In this document: piece after piece, positions 15,508 through 22,410 of the stretch | How the letters are laid out: each line of letters opens with the position of its first letter | Numbering within the stretch: position 1 is the stretch's first letter | NCBI GenBank assembly: GCA_934621485.1 | Contig: CAKTUS010000035.1 | Coordinates: 1-26,694, forward strand | Origin: an uncultured Clostridia bacterium | GTDB lineage: Bacteria; Bacillota; Clostridia; Christensenellales; Aristaeellaceae | Length of the DNA stretch: 26,694 bases | Direction: 5' to 3' | The notes under the pieces: model-generated | What the model was told of the DNA's origin: nothing | The model's database searches: none | The model's input: only the letters and a program-made list of their open reading frames with translations | Made by a program: the position numbers and the translations under genes

Positions 15508-16980
15508 CTAGTCGCGGCATGGCTTCCAGGCAGGAATTTCGCTTAGTCCGGAGGGAATGCGCACCGTCTTGGGACGGCTGAATTCCAGCAATGTGTCGGC
15601 GCAACGCTCACGACCATAACCGCTGGCCTTGTTGCCCCCAAAGGGAACGCACTGCGCTCCCAGCCGGTAGAAATTATTGACATATACGCAGCCGACATCC
15701 AGGCCGCGGGTCACACGCATCGCCCGGGAATGATTCTCTGTAAATACAACGGTGATCAGGCCAAAATCCGTATCGTTGGCAATGGAAACCGCTTCATCCT
15801 CGCCGTCAAAGGGCATGATGCACGCCACCGGTCCAAAAATCTCCTCCCGGGCGATGCGCATATGCCGGTCTACATTGGTAAACAGGGTAGGACCTACAAA
15901 GTAGCCGTTGGCTAGAGGCCCTTCGGTGGGAACGGGCAACTGTTTGGCCAGCGTTGCGCCCTCTTCCTGCCCCAAACGGATATAGGACAGCACCTTTTCC
16001 TGATGGCTCCGCGTGACCATGGGGCCCATATTGACTCGGGGATCCATGCCATCGCCCAGCACCAGACGATCCATCAGCGCCATGAATTTTTCCGTAAAGG
16101 GCGTAAGGATGCTTCGATCCACCAAAATGCGGGAGGTAGCGGTGCAGGCCTCGCCGCAGTTATAGAACGCGCCTTCAAAAGCGGTCTTTACCGCCTTGTC
16201 CAGATCGCAATCCGCCAGGGCGATGAAGGCGTTTTTGCCGCCCAGTTCCATCACACAGGGGGTTAGATTATCCGCACTCTGCCGCACCACCGCGCGCCCG
16301 CCGTTATCCGATCCGGTAAAGGAGATTTTGCGCACCAGCGGATGCTGGGTCAGAGACTTGCCGGTTTCCAGACCGGGGCCCACCACCAGCTCCAGCACGT
16401 GCTCCGGCAGGACGGCGCGAACCACTTCCACAATCTTCATAACAGAAAGGGGGGCCTGATCGCCCGGCTTGATGATGACCGTATTTCCGGCGGCCAGCGC
16501 AGGCGCAATTTTGGCGCCCGTGTGCAATGGCGGCCAATTGAAGGGCACAATGCCGGCCACCACGCCGAAGGGTTCCAGGTAGATTTCCGCATTGATTGCT
16601 CCTAGCTCATAAAAATCGCCGGGAATGTTGCCCACGATGCCGCCGAAGAAATCAAAAGCCTCCGCGCAGCGGCGCACATCGTTTTTAGATACATCCAGCG
16701 GTTTGCCTTCTTCTTCCGTTTCAATGCGGGCAATCTCCTCCGCATGCTCCCGCACGGCCGCAGCGGCCTTTTTCAGATATACGCCCCGCTCATGTGGTGA
16801 CAGCTTTTTCCATGTTTGGTGAAACGCCGCGTCTGCGGCGCGCACACAGGCATCCACTTCTTCAGCGCCACAACCCTGCACCAGGGCGTAGGGGCTGTCG
16901 TCCTTGGGGTTATAAACCACAAACTGATGCTCCTGTCGATTGGTGGACCATGGTGTAGACCAAAGCGTTAGGTTAGACAC
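15508..16980 (-). CDS. NAD(P)-dependent aldehyde dehydrogenase
   Basis: 490 residues, full length for the ALDH superfamily. The cofactor-side block is VPFNWPPLHTG (N148), KPGDQAPLS follows, FTGS begins the Rossmann turn, MELGGKNAFI carries the general base E245, and NCGEACTATSR carries the nucleophile C279. EEIFGPVACIMPF is the late catalytic block. It oxidises an aldehyde to an acid; substrate specificity is not readable. It is the first gene of the operon, and an aldehyde is therefore probably formed by one of the downstream enzymes. The start is GTG at 16978-16980 with GGGAGGAAAT upstream. It lies 206 bases from the divergent GntR gene, with the operon promoter between. Confidence 0.93.
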   Translation of the reverse strand: MSNLTLWSTPWSTNRQEHQFVVYNPKDDSPYALVQGCGAEEVDACVRAADAAFHQTWKKLSPHERGVYLKKAAAAVREHAEEIARIETEEEGKPLDVSKNDVRRCAEAFDFFGGIVGNIPGDFYELGAINAEIYLEPFGVVAGIVPFNWPPLHTGAKIAPALAAGNTVIIKPGDQAPLSVMKIVEVVRAVLPEHVLELVVGPGLETGKSLTQHPLVRKISFTGSDNGGRAVVRQSADNLTPCVMELGGKNAFIALADCDLDKAVKTAFEGAFYNCGEACTATSRILVDRSILTPFTEKFMALMDRLVLGDGMDPRVNMGPMVTRSHQEKVLSYIRLGQEEGATLAKQLPVPTEGPLANGYFVGPTLFTNVDRHMRIAREEIFGPVACIMPFDGEDEAVSIANDTDFGLITVVFTENHSRAMRVTRGLDVGCVYVNNFYRLGAQCVPFGGNKASGYGRERCADTLLEFSRPKTVRIPSGLSEIPAWKPCRD

Positions 16981-17017
16981 GGCAAATTTCCTCCCTGATT
17001 ATTGAATGAAAACAAAA

Positions 17018-17067
17018 AATCATATATGCTTTTCATACATAAAATATATGATTATAATCTAATTATA
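17018..17067. promoter_or_regulatory. Two dyad operators, probable GntR binding sites
   Basis: Site 1 is a perfect 10-base inverted repeat, 17018-17027 (AATCATATAT) and 17044-17053 (ATATATGATT), just downstream of the operon start point. Site 2 is a tight dyad TATAAT-CTA-ATTATA at 17053-17067 whose right arm is the operon -10 box. They sit between the regulator and the operon, where a FadR-type GntR protein would bind as a dimer and block transcription until its ligand appears. The sites are seen; the binding is inferred. Confidence 0.5.
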
Positions 17068-17090
17068 TATTATTAAGAAGAAAATTGCAA
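17062..17090 (-). promoter_or_regulatory. Promoter of the ten-gene catabolic operon
   Basis: On the minus strand TTGCAA (17085-17090) is followed after exactly 17 bases by TATAAT (17062-17067). Transcription would start near 17055 and give a leader of about 75 bases before the dehydrogenase GTG. The region is strongly AT-rich, unlike the genes on both sides. Confidence 0.65.
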
Positions 17091-17119
17091 CAGTTTTTTC
17101 AAAAATCAGATAAAAATGA

Positions 17120-17147
17120 TTGCATCTTTCTTTTTTTGTGCTATCTT
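17120..17147 (+). promoter_or_regulatory. Putative promoter of the GntR gene
   Basis: TTGCAT (17120-17125) and TATCTT (17142-17147) are spaced by 16 bases and lie about 40 bases before the GTG start. Moderate match only. An alternative plus-strand TATAAT at 17053-17058 has no good -35. Confidence 0.4.
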
Positions 17148-17186
17148 AATACTTGGATATTGCGGAAAGAATGGAGGGCTGCGACT

Positions 17187-17828
17187 GTGGCCAAAAAAAG
17201 CAAGGTTGACCTTGTGTATGAATATCTGTTTAACGAACTGGCTCAGCTAAACTACCGTTCAGGCGACAAGCTGGTCATCAGCCAGATCGCTGCCGCGTGC
17301 AACGTAAGCGAGATTCCCGTAAGAGAGGCGCTGCGCCGGCTGGAGAGCAACGGCTATGTGCGCATCGTTCCCAACCAGGGCGCTGTTGCCGTCGGGCTGG
17401 AAAAGAGCACCATTGCCGATATTGTGCAGATCAAAGGCGTTTTGGAGGGCTTTGCCACCCGGCTGAGTATCGACTATCTGTCTGCCAACGACCTGGAACG
17501 TTTGCACCAGATCAACGAGGAACTGCGTGCGGCTGTAGAGGCAGGCAACGTCGGCCGCGTCTCCGACCTGAACATGCAGTTTCACATGTCCATTTATGAG
17601 CGTATTCCCCAGGCTGAATTGACCAGCATGATCACCGATCTGTGGCGCAAATGGTCCGTAACCAAAAAGATTTTTTCCGTTTCCCCCAGTATTCGCGACC
17701 AAAGCTATGATGAGCATGAGCAAATTCTGGCGCTTATTCGCAGCCGCAACTACGCGGAGGTGGAGCAGTACGTGCGAGAACACAAATTCAAAGCCATGCA
17801 CTCCTGGATGAACGCTCCTCTCCGATAA
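17187..17828 (+). CDS. GntR family regulator, FadR/FCD type
   Basis: 213 residues. Residues about 5-75 form the GntR winged helix: VDLVYEYLFNELAQ, SQIAAACNVSEIPVREALRR, LESNGYVRIVPNQGAVAVG. The rest is an all-helical FCD ligand domain; its usual metal ligands are visible as the Asp and His of SDLNMQFHMSIYE, the His of YDEHEQILAL and the His of VREHKFKAM. FCD regulators usually sense carboxylic acids or sugar acids bound next to that metal, which fits a TRAP-imported organic acid. The GTG at 17187 has GGAGGG 8 bases upstream; the frame is open to 17085 but those residues look non-coding. It is divergent from the operon and the likely controller of it. Confidence 0.92.
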   Translation: MAKKSKVDLVYEYLFNELAQLNYRSGDKLVISQIAAACNVSEIPVREALRRLESNGYVRIVPNQGAVAVGLEKSTIADIVQIKGVLEGFATRLSIDYLSANDLERLHQINEELRAAVEAGNVGRVSDLNMQFHMSIYERIPQAELTSMITDLWRKWSVTKKIFSVSPSIRDQSYDEHEQILALIRSRNYAEVEQYVREHKFKAMHSWMNAPLR

Positions 17829-17979
17829 AACGTTTCCAGTTTCCTTATCCCCTTGCACGCCCCGCTGCCGCCGGCGGGAAACCGTGTGACAGAAAGCGCC
17901 GCGCATTAGGCGTGTACCGATAAGACAGTAATTTGAGAAAACTACAAAATCGGCATCTGCTAAACAGGATTGGACAACA

Positions 17980-18021
17980 AAACAGGCGGCACTCAACTTC
18001 GGTTGGGTGTCGCCTGTTTTT
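17980..18021 (+). terminator. Rho-independent terminator
   Basis: 18-base arms 17980-17997 and 18002-18019 pair fully in RNA, with two G-U pairs, around a TTCG loop, followed by a T run. It lies about 150 bases after the GntR stop; the interval 17829-17979 holds no gene. The A run at the left side lets it work from the other strand too. It closes the catabolic block. Confidence 0.85.
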
Positions 18022-18335
18022 ACATCTAAGGGTTGAAAATCCCCTGTTTTTTGCGCTGTAAAGCAAGGATCACGAAAAGGGTGAAATAGTTATCGCCTTT
18101 GTGCGGTTCCTTTGTAAAACAGTGAATCGCTGTATAGTGCATTATGGTTCGCTTAGGAGTGCGTATATTTGCGGTTGTGCAAAACACCCCACAAAACCGC
18201 AAAGTCGATAGGTGGGTATTTCGATGCAGAGTATGTTCGACACTGGGGAAACAGGAAATCAGCTTGTATTCGCAGAAAGGTTACATTTTAGGGTGTTAAA
18301 TTCTGAGAATTTTAGTGAAAACAGAGCGAGCTTTG
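18022..18335. other. Gene-free intergenic stretch
   Basis: About 310 bases with no start/ribosome-site combination and no frame resembling a protein. Composition shifts to AT-rich here. It separates the metabolic block from the accessory patch and may hold the left edge of the transferred segment, but no repeat or attachment site was recognised. Confidence 0.4.
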
Positions 18336-18356
18336 TGATATAATGTGTGTACACAC
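18336..18356 (+). promoter_or_regulatory. Extended -10 promoter with 12-base palindrome at the start point
   Basis: TGATATAAT (18336-18344) is an extended -10 element; the -35 region is poor. It is followed at once by the perfect palindrome GTGTGTACACAC (18345-18356), which covers the expected start point and is a natural operator position. The DUF6061 gene begins 23 bases further on. Confidence 0.5.
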
Positions 18357-18378
18357 TGGCGGGCAGGAGACACGGCAA

Positions 18379-18633
18379 ATGAAAAAGTTGATTGCTTGTG
18401 CGTTTAATATGGTTAGCAGTTGCGTGGAACTGAAGTTCAGCGACAGCAGTATGATCGCCATTAACTGCACCGCTATGGAAAACAAAATTGATGACAATAT
18501 GTATCCGCGGTCAGCGCCTGACTATCTGATCTGCAACGCTCCGTCGGCGTATGCTGATTTCGTTTTGACCGGAAACACAAAGATATATTCTGAAACAGTT
18601 ACTGAGTACGACCTTTTGGATCAGATTACATGA
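18379..18633 (+). CDS. DUF6061 family small protein
   Basis: 84 residues beginning MKKLIACAFNMVSSCVELKF, then MIAINCTAMEN and a region rich in Asp/Tyr (PDYLICNAPSAYADFVLTG). I recall this layout from small clostridial proteins annotated DUF6061 that are frequent on plasmids and conjugative elements. Function is unknown. The ATG at 18379 is preceded by CAGGAGACACGGC; the frame opens a little earlier, at 18343, but that would start inside the promoter palindrome. It is followed by the HEIIH protein 74 bases later on the same strand, and the two may be cotranscribed. AT-richer than the metabolic block. Confidence 0.7.
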   Translation: MKKLIACAFNMVSSCVELKFSDSSMIAINCTAMENKIDDNMYPRSAPDYLICNAPSAYADFVLTGNTKIYSETVTEYDLLDQIT

Positions 18634-18707
18634 GAAGTGAAAGTTTGGTACACCGAATACCGAGTTGAGAAAGATATATGAGGAAATGACACAGAGGTGA
18701 ACGATTT

Positions 18708-19487
18708 ATGGAAGTTGCATTTATAAATCCCGGTGCCGATTACACGATTCAGAGTATCATGCGTTTTCAGGCCGAAGGAGAAGCCAAATTTTGGTCTGAA
18801 CCTTTATATCATTTCTATCCGCAACTTGACAGGACATTCGCTGCAAGTTTGCCAGTTGCAGAAAGAAGAGACTACATTGAACATACCATGAGAACTATCT
18901 ATGCTGAGTTGGAGGATACGATCAATGAGAAGGTGATCTTATATTCTCACCATTGGAACGCTTGCAAATCGCAGATTACAGCCGCTTTATCAGAGGCTTT
19001 CAGCATAGATTGCACAGGCTTGTTTAATGACCTGCGCTGCAATTTGAGTTTGAACCCTATTGAGCCGCGTTTTCTAAAAGAGCACTGCTATGACACATTC
19101 TATTTGAACAGCGCAAAGGGTGCCATTGGCGGTGGAATACATGAGATCATACACTTTATTTGGTTCTATGTATGGAGCCAGTTGTTTGGAGATAACTACG
19201 ACGAATATGAGCGTCCCTCGCTCAAATGGATATTGAGCGAAATGGTGGTCGAATCCGTGATGAGAGATGAGCGGCTCAGCTCCATCAACCCATATTTCCC
19301 GAGAGAAAACGGTGGATGTGTCTATCCGTATTTCTTCGATATGATGGTAGATGGGAAACCTATTCTTGACACATTGGACGCTATGTACAGAAGCCAGAAT
19401 ATTGAAGATTTTATGCGAAGCAGCTACGCCTATTGTCAAGAGCATGAAGCAGTAATTCGAGAACATATTCTAAAGTCAGAGGGGTAA
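18708..19487 (+). CDS. Hypothetical protein with HEIIH zinc-metallopeptidase-like motif
   Basis: 259 residues, no signal peptide, no recognised family. GGGIHEIIHFIWFYVW at 141-156 contains HExxH (H145, E146, H149) inside a hydrophobic helix, and a following helix SLKWILSEMVVESVM offers E178 or E182 as a third ligand 29-33 residues later, as in gluzincin-type peptidases. The front half is rich in Tyr, His and acidic residues. A cytoplasmic peptidase, or a toxin-like activity in an accessory region, is possible. The ATG at 18708 has AGAGGTGAACG upstream. The gene is intact and AT-rich, between DUF6061 and a mobilisation-gene remnant. The motif is seen; peptidase activity is inference and a chance HExxH cannot be excluded. 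Confidence 0.6.
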   Translation: MEVAFINPGADYTIQSIMRFQAEGEAKFWSEPLYHFYPQLDRTFAASLPVAERRDYIEHTMRTIYAELEDTINEKVILYSHHWNACKSQITAALSEAFSIDCTGLFNDLRCNLSLNPIEPRFLKEHCYDTFYLNSAKGAIGGGIHEIIHFIWFYVWSQLFGDNYDEYERPSLKWILSEMVVESVMRDERLSSINPYFPRENGGCVYPYFFDMMVDGKPILDTLDAMYRSQNIEDFMRSSYAYCQEHEAVIREHILKSEG

Positions 19488-19490
19488 GTT

Positions 19491-19614
19491 ATGCCTGACA
19501 ACAGGAACTAGAATCGACCAATACAGGTCAAATTCTTCGTAGATGAAAAGGACTTGGCTTACACATTCGTAATGTTCCCAAGGATATTTGGAAGCACACG
19601 TTCTCGATTTCTTT
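19491..19614 (+). pseudogene. Possible MobC-like mobilisation gene remnant
   Basis: An ATG at 19491 follows GAGGGGTAAGTT and gives MPDNRN, then TAG at 19509-19511, then NRPIQVKFFVDEKDLA in the same frame. The N-terminus of clostridial MobC-type relaxosome proteins has this shape, a basic start then IQVKF-V-E-E. After LA no frame continues the match. The call rests on about 20 residues. The rest of the interval to 19875, roughly 260 bases, holds nothing I can identify. Confidence 0.35.
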
Positions 19615-19875
19615 GAGTCGTTTTCTGCATCATATTCTATGCTGCGTTCTTTAGGCGGCCTCTGAAAGCAGTGTAATTCCGCGCGCAGGCGAATAGAGAA
19701 ATACAAAGAATCAAACCGCAATGCCTAAACAACAGCCGTTCAATCGCAAACCATGGCAAAAAAGCTGGCCTCCTTCATGCCCACATGCCTGTCCCTATCG
19801 CTTTTCTTTAGGCTATCATACTGGCGGCGCAATGCTTCTCCCGCGAAGCTGTTTTGAATAAGGAGGACCGTCGCC

Positions 19876-20623
19876 GTGAATCGTTCTTTCAATCAGGCTT
19901 TGGGCGCAGGCTATACCAATCCCCGCCAGAAAATCCGGCTGATGAGCGAAAGCTGGCTAAGTGAACAGGGTTTTTGCCTGCACTGTGGGAATCCTGCGTT
20001 ACGGCGTTTTTCCAATAATCGGGCCGTAGCCGGCTTTTTCTGGCCCAACTGCTTAAACGAGTATAAGCTGAAAAGCAAGGGTGGGCCATTGGGCGAAAAA
20101 CTACCGACGGCGCTTATCATCCCTTCTTTACAAAGAGCCGCCGGCAACCGGTTTTTTCTTTATAAGCTTATAACCCATCCGCCATGCGCGTTGAAAACCT
20201 GCGGCTTGTGCCAAAGCGCTTTTTTACCCCGGACATTGTTGAAAAGCGAGCGTCTCTGGCCCCTACCTCTCGACGGGCCGGATGGGTGAGCCGCATGATT
20301 CGGCTTGGCAAAATTCCTGCGCAGGGGCGCATCAGCCTCATCTCAAACGGCGTCTGGAAAGACAAAAGCCCCGCTTCGGTACAGGTGCGGCGCGCAACGT
20401 TTTTAAGCACCGCCGGTATCAGGCTGGCTGATGGATGGGCCGGTTTGCATAAACGCCATTCCCAAGCAACGCTTTTCGCTAAGCAGACGTTTTTGAAAGC
20501 TGGCTTGCCCGGCGGCATCCGCACAACCAACACATTCGCCCCAAAAGACGCCGCCAGCTTCCGTTGCTGCGCAATCGGGGCGTTCGCTTCTTCTGCGGTC
20601 TTGGAATCTACGAAAAGAATTAG
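19876..20623 (+). pseudogene. DpnI-type restriction endonuclease, multiply broken
   Basis: DpnI is a Type IIM enzyme that cuts Gm6ATC. The GTG at 19876 has AAGGAGG before it. The start MNRSFNQALGAGYTNPRQKI and CLHCGNPALRRFSNN match the N-terminal domain with the same numbering as DpnI. The catalytic positions are changed: VAGFF has G53 for D53, YKLKSKGG has K64 for E64 while K66 stays, and one zinc Cys is W56. Near 20160 the match moves to another frame (RLVPKRFFTPDIVEKR, LAPTSRRAGWV, IPAQGRISLISNG). It moves again to GWLMDGPVCINAIPKQRFSL, then DVFESWLARRHPHNQHIRP and LPLLRNRGVRFFCGLGIYEK, ending at TAG 20621-20623. That is the C-terminal winged helix. No functional enzyme can result. Confidence 0.85.
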
Positions 20624-20859
20624 CGCTGCAACCCAAATCGTCCATCAGGCAGGGCGTGGCCGCCGCATTTTGAAAGCGCATTTGCCAAAAGCGATGGCTT
20701 ATGTTTGTTTCAGGCAAATTCCGTTTTTGAATGGCCGGGCTTTCAGGGAGCGCCGTTCCGTTGTCGCTTTTTCCGCTCTCTCTGATTTTCAAGTGTTCGT
20801 TTGGCTGTTTCGTCTGCCCCGGCGACGGATTCTTTTCGTTAACGCCCATTCTCACGTAT
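20624..20859. other. Intergenic stretch after the DpnI remnant
   Basis: About 235 bases in which no frame on either strand resembles a protein and no ribosome site was seen. It may be more debris from the restriction locus. It ends at a strong hairpin. Confidence 0.35.
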
Positions 20860-20891
20860 ACGGCCCGCCGGTACCAAAACCGGCGGGCCGT
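20860..20891 (-). terminator. Hairpin downstream of the ferritin-like gene
   Basis: Perfect 13-base GC-rich arms, 20860-20872 and 20879-20891, surround a 6-base loop. It lies 5 bases after the stop of the 20897-21322 gene, so it is placed like a terminator, but no T run follows on the minus strand. Confidence 0.6.
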
Positions 20892-20896
20892 GCGCA

Positions 20897-21322
20897 TTAC
20901 AGGTAAGCCTTCATCTTTTCCACATTGCTTTCCTGGGTATCCAGCAGACGCTGGCCCAGAGCGCGGGGCTTGTCGTCCTGCCCGTCATAGTCCCGCAGGT
21001 GCCGAATGGTTTTCACAATGCCCATGGTGGTGCCCTGAATCATCATTTCGGCAATTTTGCTTCGGGAATCGTCCATGGCCAGCTGACCGGCACTCATCAT
21101 GTCAGCCGATAGCTTGGCCATTTTGCCTGCGCCGCCCGGGCTGTCGCCCCGTTGACGAATCAGCGCGTCTGCCTCGCCGCGGATATGCTCATATTCCGCT
21201 CGCTGGCGCTTTAATTCCCGAAGCATCTTTTCCTCCGCATGGGATTCTACGGCGTTAATGCCTTCGCAACCCATGTCCGCGGTTTTGTACACATATTGCA
21301 GCAGTTCCATTTCCGGCAGCAT
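20897..21322 (-). CDS. Ferritin-like four-helix protein (DUF2383-like)
   Basis: 141 residues, all helical: MELLQYVYKTADMGCEGINA, then MLRELKRQRAEYEHIRGEAD, then KIAEMMIQGTTMGIVKTIRH, then ALGQRLLDTQESNVEKMKAY. This is the layout of a small clostridial family of ferritin-like helical bundles that I recall as hypothetical or DUF2383-like, without clear metal ligands. It is probably cytoplasmic with unknown role, perhaps stress or sporulation linked. The ATG at 21322 has GAGGTGAGAAAG upstream. It begins 53 bases after the LCP gene on the same strand and ends at a strong hairpin, so both may form one transcript. Confidence 0.6.
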   Translation of the reverse strand: MLPEMELLQYVYKTADMGCEGINAVESHAEEKMLRELKRQRAEYEHIRGEADALIRQRGDSPGGAGKMAKLSADMMSAGQLAMDDSRSKIAEMMIQGTTMGIVKTIRHLRDYDGQDDKPRALGQRLLDTQESNVEKMKAYL

Positions 21323-21375
21323 GCTTTCTCACCTCGGAAAACAGCATGCGCCGTTCTCGTTTTTTTCATACGGCG

Positions 21376-22299
21376 TTATTCCACCACGTCAAAGCTCTGG
21401 CTTTCCAAAAAGTTGGCCAGTTCCTGGCGAGCGGCGTCAAAATCCACCTCGCGGGTGGCCATGCCCGCATAGGTGATGGGGGTCATGGCGTCCTGCGGCG
21501 GCATCTGGATTCCTTCTACCTCCACACCCCGCAGGTCCATCGCGTAGCCTACGCCCTCCAGCATATCCGCCATGGTCATGTTGGTGGTAACCAGATTGCC
21601 CGCCACCTGCTCCAGCAAAGAGAGCGCCTCCTCCAGCGAAGCGTCCGCATACTTCTGAGCCAGCGTGCCCAGCACCGTGCGGATTCGGCGGGTACGGCCG
21701 GAATCGCCGTCGCCGCCCACCTTGCGAATTCGCATGTAGATCACCGCGGCGTGGCCGCCAAACAGATAGGTGCCTTCCTTGTCCATGCTGGGGGTGGTGG
21801 CGTCCCGGGCAATGCGGTAGCGGTTTAGATAATCCGCCTCGGCGTTGGTTACGGTAATGTATACGCCGCCCATGGCGTCAATGATTTTTTGCACGTTATC
21901 CATGCTGAAAATGATGTATTTGTCCACCTTTGCCCCAAAGTGGGTACTGACAACCCGACACAGCGCGTCGGGGCCGTAGTTTTTGGCGATGTAGGTAAAC
22001 CGGCCAATGCCTCCGTCCGGCCGCTTCACCAGCATTTCCCGGGAAAAGGTGGTCAGCAGCACCCGGTGCGCGTCCGTATCCAGAGTGGCCATCAGCACGC
22101 CGTCGGTGTTGCCCAGGTTTTTGGCATTGCCCTGCCAGTTGTCCACACAGCAAAGCAAGTAATGATGCTGACCGGGCCGAGGCTCCGGCAGAGTGTCGTA
22201 GTCCAGGGGCACAATGTCCTTGGGCTGGGCCGCCAGGGCCTCCGCAGCCGTTCCCAGCAGGCACAAAAGGGCCAGCGCGAAGCAAAGCAAACGTCTCAC
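21376..22299 (-). CDS. LytR-CpsA-Psr (LCP) family protein
   Basis: 307 residues. A cleavable signal peptide MRRLLCFALALLCLLGTAAEALA precedes the LCP domain. Conserved blocks are NTDGVLMATLD (65-74), TTFSREMLV (about 83-91), IDAMGGVYITV (140-150) and YMRIRKVGGDGDSGRTRRIR (188-207), which hold the Arg and Asp residues that bind the polyprenyl pyrophosphate. LCP proteins attach teichoic acid or capsule-type polymers to peptidoglycan outside the membrane. This one seems to be secreted rather than anchored by an N-terminal membrane helix, and has about 90 residues after the domain core. The ATG at 22299 follows AGGAGGAACTGACG. Substrate polymer unknown. Confidence 0.88.
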   Translation of the reverse strand: MRRLLCFALALLCLLGTAAEALAAQPKDIVPLDYDTLPEPRPGQHHYLLCCVDNWQGNAKNLGNTDGVLMATLDTDAHRVLLTTFSREMLVKRPDGGIGRFTYIAKNYGPDALCRVVSTHFGAKVDKYIIFSMDNVQKIIDAMGGVYITVTNAEADYLNRYRIARDATTPSMDKEGTYLFGGHAAVIYMRIRKVGGDGDSGRTRRIRTVLGTLAQKYADASLEEALSLLEQVAGNLVTTNMTMADMLEGVGYAMDLRGVEVEGIQMPPQDAMTPITYAGMATREVDFDAARQELANFLESQSFDVVE

Positions 22300-22320
22300 G
22301 TCAGTTCCTCCTACTTATGT

Positions 22321-22357
22321 AAAAAACCTTCTATGGCAAAATAACGCCATAGAAGGT
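22321..22357 (-). terminator. Rho-independent terminator of htpG
   Basis: Perfect 12-base arms, 22326-22337 and 22346-22357, surround an 8-base loop. On the minus strand the hairpin is followed directly by a T run (AAAAAA at 22321-22326 on plus). It lies about 55 bases after the htpG stop. Confidence 0.88.
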
Positions 22358-22410
22358 ATACGCGATGGAAACCGGAAACCCTGCTTTTTTTGGCGGCAGG
22401 GGCGCATTTG

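Noticed and set aside
19876..20623. DpnI frames read as programmed frameshifting
   Set aside because: There are several shifts without slippery sites, and the catalytic residues are also mutated, so decay is simpler.
20403..20897. Minus-strand open stretch opposite the DpnI remnant
   Set aside because: The plus strand shows recognisable DpnI blocks here; the minus reading has no family features.
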